A DNA stretch of 64,000 bases from assembly GCF_022808915.1 (NCBI RefSeq), contig NZ_JAKZFS010000002.1:434001-498000 (forward strand), written 5' to 3'. Source of the stretch: Fundidesulfovibrio terrae (lineage in GTDB: Bacteria; Desulfobacterota; Desulfovibrionia; Desulfovibrionales; Desulfovibrionaceae). Every line of letters begins with the position of its first letter. Position 1 is the first letter of the stretch. The position numbers were made by a program, and so were the translations under genes. The notes under the pieces are model-generated. The model worked only from the letters and a program-made list of their open reading frames with translations, did no database searches and was not told the DNA's origin. Shown piece by piece: positions 55,230 to 64,000 of this stretch.

Positions 55230-58200
55230 TCATTCAGGCGTCCCCACAGACGTCCCGAAGGTCATCACGCAACACGAACGCCTGCTGTCGATCTTTATGA
55301 CCAATCCCCGAGGGGCCCGCACGTGCTTGAGCCGGGCGGTCTCGGCCACAACCGGCAGGGACTCGATCCGGCGCCAGTCGAGGACGTCGCCCTCGCCTTC
55401 GGTCACGGTCACGTAGGGTATCCCAAGCGAGGTGATGTTCTGGAAAAAATGCGATCCCTGCGAGGGATCGGCCTTGATCATGGCTCCCCGGCATTCCACC
55501 ATGGCCCCCACCGCGGAGATGTGGCGCCACTGCACGGGTATTCCCAGCCAGCGGTCCGAGGAGCCCCAGCGCCCGGGCCCGATGAGCAGGTACGGCCGTC
55601 CCTCGCGTGCGAGCGCGGCATTCACCTGGCCTATTTCCTCGGCGATCTCCTGCGTCTGCGCGGGATCGAAGGCCTCCGGCCTGACGAACACGATGTCGGC
55701 TATGTCGCTCCTCCTGCCGCCGCCCAGGGCCAGCCGGGAGGTGAGGAACGCGCCCTGGCGCTCCTCCTCGGTGATTTCGGCCTCGAAACGGCCGGTTTCG
55801 GTGGCCATGGGCCGCACCTGGAGGAGATAGAAGCCGCACGCGCGCGGGTTCTCCCGGGCCAGGTTCACCGCGAATTCCAGCTCCACGTCACAGCCGATCT
55901 TCTTGCGGAAGAGCGCAAGCAGTCCGGAGAGCATCTCCGGCAGTGGCAGGAGCTTGTGCTGGATGATCCTGGAGAAAAGCACGACCTTCGCTCCGCCCGT
56001 GTCGTCCGAATCCCGGACGCGGTTGTCGGCCGGATCGTAGGTACTGGTGCAGGCCATGATGGGGTAGTCGCCCAGGGCGTCGTGGATGTTCCTTTTCACG
56101 AGGTGGGCGCCGGCTTCCGACGGCGCATGCGCTTCATGCCCGCCGAGACGCAGGGAGAAGAAATCCCGCTGCGTATTGGCGAGCATGTCCTCCACTGAGG
56201 CGAGCTGGGGCAATATTTGCGGATGCTTGGGCGAGAACCGCAAGGAGATCCCTCCCTCGACAACCGCCTTGCCGAATCCGACCACCATGTGCACGATGCC
56301 GTCCTCGGGCCGCATGCGCGAGACGGGATAGTAATTGTGGGACAGGGCCACGCCCGCCATGGCCGGATAGTAGAAATCGCCGTGGCGCTCGCCCGCGACC
56401 TGCTGGATGGCCACGGCCATGGCCTCGTCCTGGGCCTGGCTGGCGGTGCTTTTAGCGAAAGCCTTCGGGCTTGCGTACCAGGTCGACGCGTAGACGAGCT
56501 TGATGGCGCCCAGGAGCTGCCTGAGCCGCTCGCCTGGGTCGGAATGGTCGTTGGGGATCATGAGCGTGTCGTACAGGCCGGCGTAGGGCTGGAACTGGGC
56601 GTCCTCCAAAAGGCTTGAGGAGCGCACGGCCAGGGGATAGCGAATCTCCTCCAGGTATTTCTCCATGTCGTAAACGATGACTGGGGGCATCTCCGCCCGC
56701 AAAAACGCCCGGGCCACCTCGGCGTCGGCATATCCCTCCCCGGCGAAGCGTCGCAGCCCGTTTCTTTCCACGAACTCCTCGAAGACGTCGGTTGCGAGCA
56801 CCAGGGTCTGCGGCACCTGGATGGGACATTCCGGAAACCTTTCGGCCAGGCTCATGTCCTCGCTCAACACCGAGGACATGAAGGCCAGTCCCCGCGCCTT
56901 GCCGCCGAGCGACCCGCTTCCGATCTTGGCGACGCTTAAGAGGTCCTGCTTGAAGTCCTTGCGGTTGAACCTGGCAACCACGCCCTTCTGACGCCATTTG
57001 CGCACGTGGTGGATGAGCGAGATGAGATACTCGCGCATTTCCCGGACGCTTTCGAACATGTCGCTGCGGATTGCCCGGATGGCGGTGGCCAGGGGGATTT
57101 CGGAGCGCATCATGACCCAGTTGGCCAAGTCCTTCTTTTCGATATGGTGGCGAAGGGACTCCTCCGGCATCTGGGCCAGGCGCTCCTCCAGGGTGCGCAG
57201 CCTGTCGGCCCTGCCAGCCTCGTGGCCGTCCGGGGTCCTGAACACGAATTCGCCGAACCCCAGGTGCGCAAGGAAAAAGTCCTGCACGTCATTCACGAGT
57301 CTCGGAGAATTCTTGTCCAGGAATTCCGACTGGATGGCCTCGGCGTCATGGCCGTTGGAGGTCTCGGAGCTCATGAGCAGAAGCGGCAGGAAGGGCATTT
57401 CCGCCCGGACCCTGGACAGCAGTTCGACCCCGGCCTTGGCGTGCAGCCGGCCCTGCTTGGGGAAGCGCGTGTCCGATATGACCCCGAGCAGGTTGGACTT
57501 GTACGTGTCGTAGAGCGCGGAGGCCTCCTCGAAATTGCGCGCCAGCAGAATCTTGGGGCGGGTGCGCATGATGAGCAGGCGTTCCTCCTCGTTGACCCCG
57601 CACTCGAGCACGTTCTGTATCTGCCGGACGATCTGCTTGTAGAAGATGGGCAAAAGCCTCGAATAGTAGAGCGGGGAATCCTCCACCAGGATGAGCACGC
57701 AGACGTCGGCGCGCCGGGTGTCGTGCTCAACGTTGAGGACGTCCTCCGTGCTCTTGACGATGGACAGCAGCAGGTCGGCGTTGCCGGACCAGATGAAGAC
57801 CTTGTCGATGCCCCCCAGGGCGGCGCTCTCGTCCGCCGCTTGGACGGAGCGCAGGCTGTGAGCCAGCAGGTAGACGGGCAGGGAGGGGCTCAAGCGCTTG
57901 ACGCGCTCCCCGAAGCTCGCAGCGTCCATGTCCTCCAGGTGGGGCATGGTGATGACCAGGTCGAACTTCCTCTCGCCTAAGAGCTCAAGCGCCCGCAGGG
58001 CGGAGGAAGTTCGGGTGACCCGGGGGGGCTGGGACAGGTTGAGCCCGCTGTACTCCGAGACGATGCGCGACGCCAGCGTCACGTCTTCCTCGATGATGAA
58101 GGCGTCGTAGCTGCTTGAGACGAGCAGGATCTCCCGTATCTTGTTGGCCATCAACTCCAGGAAGGCCCTGAAGTCGAGCACCGCCACGCGCGACAGCTCA

Positions 58201-58250
58201 CGCTCCATGAGTTTCATGCCAATCCCGCCCGTCTCGGTCGCTCCGGGCAT
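55230..58250 (-). CDS. PPDK_N (PEP synthase-like) protein with two receiver-like domains
   Basis: 1006 residues. Residues about 40-150 form a receiver-like fold in which the phosphoacceptor site reads LVITMPHLEDMD, apparently without the aspartate. A second receiver-like fold at 180-310 has LILVEDSPLYYS and VISDTRFPKQG, with aspartate kept. The ATP-grasp part starts with GSGSLGGKARGL near 445, has LAVRSSSLLEDAQFQPYAGLYD near 540 and closes with GFYLLQVRPM near 830. No phosphohistidine or TIM-barrel domain follows; instead a 170-residue C-terminus with GPGRWGSSDRWLGIP is present. Start: ATG 58250 or the ATG at 58217. A receiver-controlled ATP-dependent enzyme or sensor is likely; the reaction is unknown. 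Confidence 0.82.
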   Translation of the reverse strand: MPGATETGGIGMKLMERELSRVAVLDFRAFLELMANKIREILLVSSSYDAFIIEEDVTLASRIVSEYSGLNLSQPPRVTRTSSALRALELLGERKFDLVITMPHLEDMDAASFGERVKRLSPSLPVYLLAHSLRSVQAADESAALGGIDKVFIWSGNADLLLSIVKSTEDVLNVEHDTRRADVCVLILVEDSPLYYSRLLPIFYKQIVRQIQNVLECGVNEEERLLIMRTRPKILLARNFEEASALYDTYKSNLLGVISDTRFPKQGRLHAKAGVELLSRVRAEMPFLPLLLMSSETSNGHDAEAIQSEFLDKNSPRLVNDVQDFFLAHLGFGEFVFRTPDGHEAGRADRLRTLEERLAQMPEESLRHHIEKKDLANWVMMRSEIPLATAIRAIRSDMFESVREMREYLISLIHHVRKWRQKGVVARFNRKDFKQDLLSVAKIGSGSLGGKARGLAFMSSVLSEDMSLAERFPECPIQVPQTLVLATDVFEEFVERNGLRRFAGEGYADAEVARAFLRAEMPPVIVYDMEKYLEEIRYPLAVRSSSLLEDAQFQPYAGLYDTLMIPNDHSDPGERLRQLLGAIKLVYASTWYASPKAFAKSTASQAQDEAMAVAIQQVAGERHGDFYYPAMAGVALSHNYYPVSRMRPEDGIVHMVVGFGKAVVEGGISLRFSPKHPQILPQLASVEDMLANTQRDFFSLRLGGHEAHAPSEAGAHLVKRNIHDALGDYPIMACTSTYDPADNRVRDSDDTGGAKVVLFSRIIQHKLLPLPEMLSGLLALFRKKIGCDVELEFAVNLARENPRACGFYLLQVRPMATETGRFEAEITEEERQGAFLTSRLALGGGRRSDIADIVFVRPEAFDPAQTQEIAEEIGQVNAALAREGRPYLLIGPGRWGSSDRWLGIPVQWRHISAVGAMVECRGAMIKADPSQGSHFFQNITSLGIPYVTVTEGEGDVLDWRRIESLPVVAETARLKHVRAPRGLVIKIDSRRSCCVMTFGTSVGTPE

Positions 58251-58360
58251 GGCCCGTCCGTGGCCCGCCGGCGTTTGCAGTTAGGATAGCCCATACCCTG
58301 CCGCGAAGACAATCAGGGCGCGAAAACGTGTCCCACACCCCGGCGCACAGGCGGGCCGGA

Positions 58361-58380
58361 CCCGCCCGTGCGCGGGCGGG
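58361..58380. other. GC hairpin at the 3' end of gdhA
   Basis: CCCGCCCG and CGGGCGGG form a perfect eight-pair stem around a TGCG loop, just after the gdhA stop on the minus strand. No U-tract is seen. The rest of 58251-58387 is unremarkable. Confidence 0.5.
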
Positions 58381-58387
58381 CGCCGTC

Positions 58388-59758
<1,371 letters not shown>

Positions 59759-59835
59759 TCAGAATGCCTACATGCGGACCAATGCAACGCAAAGATGATG
59801 CAAAACCGTTTCGGAGTCTCGCCGGGAGGGGGTTG

Positions 59836-61602
59836 TCAGGCCCCGGCAGGCCTGCCTTCGGGGGACCAGCCCCGCAGGCGGTAGTATTCGCCGAGCATGA
59901 ACGACAGCTCCTCTTCCTTCAGTTCCCGGCCGTCGGGCAGGGCCTCGCGGTGCAGGCGCCCCGGCAGCCGGTCGTCGGCCGGGGTCAGGCCCTCGCGCAG
60001 GTTGAATGTGCGGGTCATGTCCGCAACGTGGGCGGCGCGCCGCCTGAGGGCCTCTTTCGAGGCGTCCAGGCCCGTGACCAGGGTGATCACCTTTTCCAGC
60101 TCCTCCCAGGTGTAGAGGTCGCGGAAGAAGCGGCAGAGGATGAGGGTGTCGAAGATGGTCAGCCGGTCCTCGTAGTCGATGAGCATCTCGGCCTTGCCCT
60201 GGGTGGTGTCGGCGGGGATGAATCCGGCCAGCTCCGGCTTGTAGAAGGTGGTGCGCAGGTGGCAGGCCCCCCGGTCCGAGGTGGCGTAGGCCAGGCCCAT
60301 GCCCTTGAGCACGCGCGGGTCGTAGCCCGCGGGCTCCATTCCCTTCACGTGCACGGCCAGCTCTTCCAGGCCCCAGGCCCTGGCCGCCGGGATGATGCCC
60401 TGGGCCAGAATCGCCCCCACGCCACGCTGGGCGGCGATGTCCTCGATGAGCCGGGCGGCCGCGTCGGCGTCGTTGTAGGTGATGTCGATGTCCACCGCGC
60501 CCCGGGCCGCCGCTTCGATGGCGAAGGCGCAGAGGTTGCCGGCGGTGATGGTGTCCATGCCCAGGCGGTCGCAGATGTCGTTCAAATAGACCACCTCGCC
60601 CATGTCCTCGATCATGCACAGCCCGCCGAAGGCGTAGATGGTCTCGTACTCGGGGCCTTCCAGGGTGAGCCCCGTGTGACGCCCGGTCTTCAGGGTGGCC
60701 ATGCGCCCGCAGGCCATGAAGCACTTCAGGCAGGCGTGGGGCGTGACCTCGTGCTCCTTGTGGAAACGCTCGCCCGAGAGGTTGGGCCAGTGCTCGCAGC
60801 TGCCCTGGGTCCAGTACTTGGCCGGGAAGGCCCCGGCCGTGTTCATGAGGGCCACCATCATGGTGGTGCCCTGGGCGCGGTAGGCCTGCACGCCCTTGTT
60901 CGTAACGCCCGCCTTGGCGAAGGCCGTGGCGTATTCGCGAAGTCCCTTGGGATCGGCAGGCACGCGCTTGCGGTCCCCCTGGAACACGATGGCCTTGATC
61001 CGCTTCGACCCCATCACCGCGCCCGTGCCCGCGCGCCCGGCGCAACGCCACTTGTCGTTGGCGATCATGGCGAAGCGCACCAGGTTCTCGCCCGCAGGCC
61101 CGATGACCACGGCCCCGGGCTTTCCCGGGGCTTCCGGCCGGGCGAAGCGGGCCAGGGCCTCGTCTTCGGATTTGTACACGTCCATGCCCCACAGGGGGGT
61201 GGCGTCGTGAAACTCGCAGCCCTCCGGGTGCACGGTGATGGCCACCGGCGTATCCGAAGCCCCTTCAATGACCACGGCGTCGAATCCCGTGGCGTCGATG
61301 GCCTCTGGCACGCGTCCGCCCGAGTATGACTCTGCGTAGAACCCGGTCAGGGGCGACTTGGTGTACACGCCGTAGCGGCTGGCTCCCCAGGCCGACCCGC
61401 CGCACAGGGGGCCGGTGGCGAAGATGAGCCGGTTCTCCGGGGAGAGCGGGTCCACCCCGGCGGGATTTCGCTCAAGCAGCAGGTGCGTGGCCAGGCCCTT
61501 GCCGCCCAGGCAGGCTTCCAGCACTTCGTCCACCACGAGATCGATGGAAAAGGTGCGACGCGAAACGTCGATGGTGAGCACCCTGTCGTAGAAGCCGTGC
61601 AT
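59836..61602 (-). CDS. aor: tungsten-containing aldehyde:ferredoxin oxidoreductase
   Basis: 588 residues of the AOR family, which oxidises aldehydes to carboxylates with ferredoxin using a tungsten bis-pterin and one [4Fe-4S] cluster. The N-terminal domain has GGKGLATHLLLE and GASRYGVYTKSPLTGFYAESYSGG near 75-95. The cluster ligands are CLKCFMAC near 290 and a C-terminal cysteine in LILCRFFRDLY. The pterin region GLAYATSDRGACHLR lies near 440. The ATG at 61602 is preferred because GAGG lies seven bases upstream; a GTG at 61614 overlapping the livF stop is the alternative. It follows the ABC transporter genes without a gap. Confidence 0.93.
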   Translation of the reverse strand: MHGFYDRVLTIDVSRRTFSIDLVVDEVLEACLGGKGLATHLLLERNPAGVDPLSPENRLIFATGPLCGGSAWGASRYGVYTKSPLTGFYAESYSGGRVPEAIDATGFDAVVIEGASDTPVAITVHPEGCEFHDATPLWGMDVYKSEDEALARFARPEAPGKPGAVVIGPAGENLVRFAMIANDKWRCAGRAGTGAVMGSKRIKAIVFQGDRKRVPADPKGLREYATAFAKAGVTNKGVQAYRAQGTTMMVALMNTAGAFPAKYWTQGSCEHWPNLSGERFHKEHEVTPHACLKCFMACGRMATLKTGRHTGLTLEGPEYETIYAFGGLCMIEDMGEVVYLNDICDRLGMDTITAGNLCAFAIEAAARGAVDIDITYNDADAAARLIEDIAAQRGVGAILAQGIIPAARAWGLEELAVHVKGMEPAGYDPRVLKGMGLAYATSDRGACHLRTTFYKPELAGFIPADTTQGKAEMLIDYEDRLTIFDTLILCRFFRDLYTWEELEKVITLVTGLDASKEALRRRAAHVADMTRTFNLREGLTPADDRLPGRLHREALPDGRELKEEELSFMLGEYYRLRGWSPEGRPAGA

Positions 61603-61610
61603 TCTCTGCC

Positions 61611-62321
61611 TCACATGCCCAGGTAGGCGGATTTGATGTGCGGGTTGTCGATGAGTTCGGAGGCCTTGCCCGTGAGCGCCACTCGGCCGTGCTCCAGCAC
61701 GTAGCCCCGGTCGGAAAGGCTCAGGGAGTGGTGCACGTCCTGCTCCACCAGCAGCACCGTGGTGCCGGTGTCCGCGATTTTGCGCAGCGTATCGAAGATG
61801 GACTTCACCAGGATGGGCGCCAAGCCGAGCGAGGGCTCGTCGAGCATGAGAAGCCCGGGCATGGCCATAAGGCCGCGTCCGATGGCCACCATCTGCTGCT
61901 CGCCGCCGGACAGGGTCATGGCCACCTGCTCGCGCCGCTCCATGAGCCTGGGCAGAAGCTCGTACACTTGGCGCAGGGTCTCTCCGCGCAGCTTATAGGC
62001 CTTTTTCGTGTAGGCCCCGATCTCCAGGTTGTCGGCCACGCTCATGAGCGAGAAGAGCCTGCGGCCCTCGGGCACGTGGACGATGCCTTTCTCCACGATC
62101 TTCTCCGGGGGCAGCGCCTCGATGTGCTCGCCCCGGAAGGTGATGACGCCCGAGCGCGCCTGCATGAGCCCCGAGATGGTCTTCAGGAGAGTGGACTTGC
62201 CCGCGCCGTTGCCGCCGATGATGGAGACCACCTCGCCCTCGTTCACCACAAGGGAGAGCCCGTTTATGACCTGCACGTCCCCGTAGAAGACGTCGATGTT
62301 CTCCACGCTAAGCAGCGCCAT
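61611..62321 (-). CDS. livF: branched-chain amino-acid-type ABC transporter, ATPase LivF
   Basis: 236 residues with Walker A GGNGAGKST near 37, Q-loop, signature LSGGEQQMVAIGRGLM near 138 and Walker B LLMLDEPSLGLAP near 158. The small size and the AYLGM end are typical of LivF, one of two ATPases in hydrophobic amino-acid transporters that also move other short acids. It overlaps livG by 14 bases. Its stop overlaps the possible GTG start of aor, so aor is probably in this operon. Confidence 0.93.
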   Translation of the reverse strand: MALLSVENIDVFYGDVQVINGLSLVVNEGEVVSIIGGNGAGKSTLLKTISGLMQARSGVITFRGEHIEALPPEKIVEKGIVHVPEGRRLFSLMSVADNLEIGAYTKKAYKLRGETLRQVYELLPRLMERREQVAMTLSGGEQQMVAIGRGLMAMPGLLMLDEPSLGLAPILVKSIFDTLRKIADTGTTVLLVEQDVHHSLSLSDRGYVLEHGRVALTGKASELIDNPHIKSAYLGM

Positions 62322-63033
62322 ATTCCCTCCCGAGATAGGCCTTGATGACGTTCTCGTCGCGGGTGACGTCCTCGGGCTTGCCCTCGGCGATCTTCTCCCC
62401 GAACTGGATGACCACCACGCGGTCGGACAGGGCCATGACCGCGCGCATGATGTGCTCGATGACGAATACGGTCACGCCCCGGTCGCGCAGGCCCTTGATG
62501 ATGTCGATCATGTCGTCCACCTCGGTCGGTCGAAGCCCGGCCATGACCTCGTCCAACAGCAGGAGTTCCGGCCCGGTGGCCAGGGCCTTGGCGATCTCCA
62601 GGCGCTTGCGGTCGGCGATGGTCAGGTTGCCGGAGAGCTGGTCGGCCCGGTGGTCGAGCTGCAGCTCGGTGAGCACGTCCATGGCGATCTCGCGGGCCTT
62701 GGCCGTGGAGCCGGTGCGCAGGAAGGCCCCCACCATCACGTTGTAGAGCACGGTCTTGGAGCCGAAGGGCTTCACGATCTGGAAGGTGCGCGCCAGGCCC
62801 ATGGCGCAGAGGTCCCAGGGCTTCTTTCCGGCGATGGACTCGCCCTTGAAGCGGATATCGCCTGTAGAGGGCGGGAACACCCCGGCCACGCAGTTGAACA
62901 TGGTGGACTTGCCCGCGCCGTTGGGGCCGATGAGGCCCAGGATTTCGCCCTTGGCGATGTGCAGGTCCAGGTCGTGGATGGCGGTCAGGCCGCCGAAGTG
63001 CTTGGTGAGTCCGGATATTTCGAGGATGTTCAT
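62308..63033 (-). CDS. livG: branched-chain amino-acid-type ABC transporter, ATPase LivG
   Basis: 241 residues with Walker A GPNGAGKST near 36, ARTFQIVKPF after the Q-loop region, the signature NLTIADRKRLEIAKAL near 138, Walker B LLLLDEVMAGLRP near 158 and the switch histidine in VIEHIM. The variant signature (LTIADRKRLE instead of LSGGQ) is common in LivG. The start ATG 63033 overlaps the livM stop by four bases. Confidence 0.93.
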   Translation of the reverse strand: MNILEISGLTKHFGGLTAIHDLDLHIAKGEILGLIGPNGAGKSTMFNCVAGVFPPSTGDIRFKGESIAGKKPWDLCAMGLARTFQIVKPFGSKTVLYNVMVGAFLRTGSTAKAREIAMDVLTELQLDHRADQLSGNLTIADRKRLEIAKALATGPELLLLDEVMAGLRPTEVDDMIDIIKGLRDRGVTVFVIEHIMRAVMALSDRVVVIQFGEKIAEGKPEDVTRDENVIKAYLGREYGAA

Positions 63034-64000
63034 TTTGCGACTCCCTTGCCGATGATCCTGCAGGCCAGTCGGTCGTAGATCCTGGACAGGGGCGCGGTCA
63101 GGCCCTTGGGCTGGTAGAGCATCACCAGGATGAGGATCAGGCCGAAGATGACCAGGTGCAGACCCGGCAGCTGGTCGCTCAGGTAAATGCGGGTGAACTC
63201 GTTCAAGGGGCGAAGCGCCAGGGCGCCCACCAGCGGTCCGGCGATGGTTCCCCGGCCGCCGATCAGGGCGATGAAGGCGATCTCGAAGGAGAGGTCCAGG
63301 CCGAGAAGCCCCTTGGGATAGAAGTAGAGCATGAGCTGAGCGTAGAAGGTGCCCGCCAGGGCGGTCAGAAAGCAGCTCATGGCCATGGCGATGAGCTTGT
63401 AGCGGGCCACGTTGACGCCCAGCGCCTGGGCCGCCTCGGGCTCCTCGCCGCCCGCCGCCAGATAGTAGCCCATGCGCGACCTGGAGATGAACCAGGTGAG
63501 CGCCAGCACCAGCACCAGCATGGTCAGGATGATGTAGTAGTAGGGCTCTTTGTGCATGAACTGGTAGTTCCAGAAGGAGTCGCCCTTGAGGGGGATGAGC
63601 AGGCCCCGGGGGCCGTTCAGCTTGAAAGGCCCCAGGGAGTCGATGTTCTCGATCATCACCCGGATGCCTTCGGCGAAGGCGATGGTGCACAGGGCGAAGT
63701 AGGCTCCACGCATGCGGAAGGTGGGTTTTCCTATGAGCACGCCCACGAGGGCGGCGATGACCCCGCCCACCAGCATGCCGATCCAGGGGGAGATGCCGTA
63801 TTGCAGGGTCATGATTGTGGAGGTGTACGCCCCAAGGCCCACGAACACCGAGTGCCCCATGGGCAAAACGCCCGCGAAGCCGCCCACCAGGTTCCAGGCC
63901 GTGGTCAGGTAGGCGTAGAAGAAGAGCAGGATGAGAATCTGCATGTACGTCGGGCTCTCGATGACCAGGGGGAGCGTGAAGCTCACCACTGCGGCCAGAG
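63030..64000 (-). CDS. livM: branched-chain amino-acid-type ABC permease LivM, 5' end outside the window
   Basis: At least 323 residues of permease with about ten hydrophobic segments. Family motifs include NLVGGFAGVLPMGHSVFVGLGAYT near the first third, RMRGAYFALCTIAFAEGIRV and EIAFIALIGGRGTIAGPLVGA. A GTG at 63989 could be the start, but the open frame continues to the window edge with hydrophobic LAAVVSFTLPLVI, which suggests that the true N-terminus lies beyond 64000. It supplies the membrane channel for LivF and LivG. The substrate-binding protein and LivH would be expected further right. Confidence 0.9.
   Translation of the reverse strand, partial: LAAVVSFTLPLVIESPTYMQILILLFFYAYLTTAWNLVGGFAGVLPMGHSVFVGLGAYTSTIMTLQYGISPWIGMLVGGVIAALVGVLIGKPTFRMRGAYFALCTIAFAEGIRVMIENIDSLGPFKLNGPRGLLIPLKGDSFWNYQFMHKEPYYYIILTMLVLVLALTWFISRSRMGYYLAAGGEEPEAAQALGVNVARYKLIAMAMSCFLTALAGTFYAQLMLYFYPKGLLGLDLSFEIAFIALIGGRGTIAGPLVGALALRPLNEFTRIYLSDQLPGLHLVIFGLILILVMLYQPKGLTAPLSRIYDRLACRIIGKGVAK

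Noticed and set aside
62308-63690. A long frame extending livG upstream through livM
   Set aside because: The extension is a shadow of the livM coding frame; LivG has its standard N-terminus at 63033.

Overview
The window looks like chromosomal DNA of a high-GC sulfate-reducing deltaproteobacterium of the Desulfovibrio/Fundidesulfovibrio type. The main reasons are an adh-hdrCBA-flxDCBA operon, a 907-residue aldehyde oxidoreductase (Mop) very close to the Desulfovibrio gigas enzyme as I remember it, a radical-SAM/methyltransferase/C_GCxxG accessory set beside mop, and many sigma-54 activators. Most genes sit in tightly overlapping operons (ATGA or GTGA junctions). I see no tRNA, rRNA, CRISPR array, insertion sequence or phage gene.

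Layout. 1-5300: a partial minus-strand gene, a decayed acyl-CoA synthetase tail, a GNAT-like gene and a three-subunit xanthine dehydrogenase-family hydroxylase. 5400-9100 (minus): acetyltransferase-like protein, HisC-like aminotransferase and MFS transporter. 9340-9834: a cold-shock style RRM protein with promoter and terminator. 10130-23307 (plus): a sigma-54 promoter followed by alcohol dehydrogenase, HdrCBA, FlxDCBA, a ferritin-like protein, a TrfA-like protein, a second alcohol dehydrogenase, and an NtrB/NtrC-type pair that probably controls the operon. 23387-35605 (minus): a sigma-54 promoter, a MoeA-like protein, Mop, a fused iron-sulfur/flavin-fold protein, methyltransferase, C_GCxxG protein, Tes-like radical SAM enzyme, AMP-ligase, XdhC and histidine phosphatase. 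36044-39880 (minus): a degenerate AAA+ protein and a complete sigma-54 two-component system. 39922-50413 (plus): the target operon of that system, with a sigma-54 promoter, UspA, TSUP transporter, a TIGR02186-like membrane protein, a receiver, and three paralogous PPDK-like phosphotransferases. 50528-58250: phosphoesterase, MobA-HD fusion, xdhC remnant, PhnA-like protein, semialdehyde dehydrogenase, CBS protein, and a two-receiver PPDK_N protein. 58388-64000 (minus): glutamate dehydrogenase, tungsten aldehyde:ferredoxin oxidoreductase and a branched-chain amino-acid-type ABC transporter that runs off the window.

How the parts fit. Ethanol or NADH oxidation by Adh and Flx-Hdr feeds low-potential electrons and a dithiol/disulfide couple. 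Mop, the XDH-type enzyme and AOR are three different molybdenum/tungsten enzymes, and Mop has a large maturation set. The best candidate for an undescribed system is the 39922-50413 operon: three tandem proteins with an ATP-grasp and phosphohistidine architecture, but with an unassigned conserved C-terminal domain where PEP synthase has its TIM barrel. They are co-transcribed with an anion transporter and apparently controlled by the adjacent histidine kinase/regulator through a 17-bp palindrome that can be read directly from the sequence.
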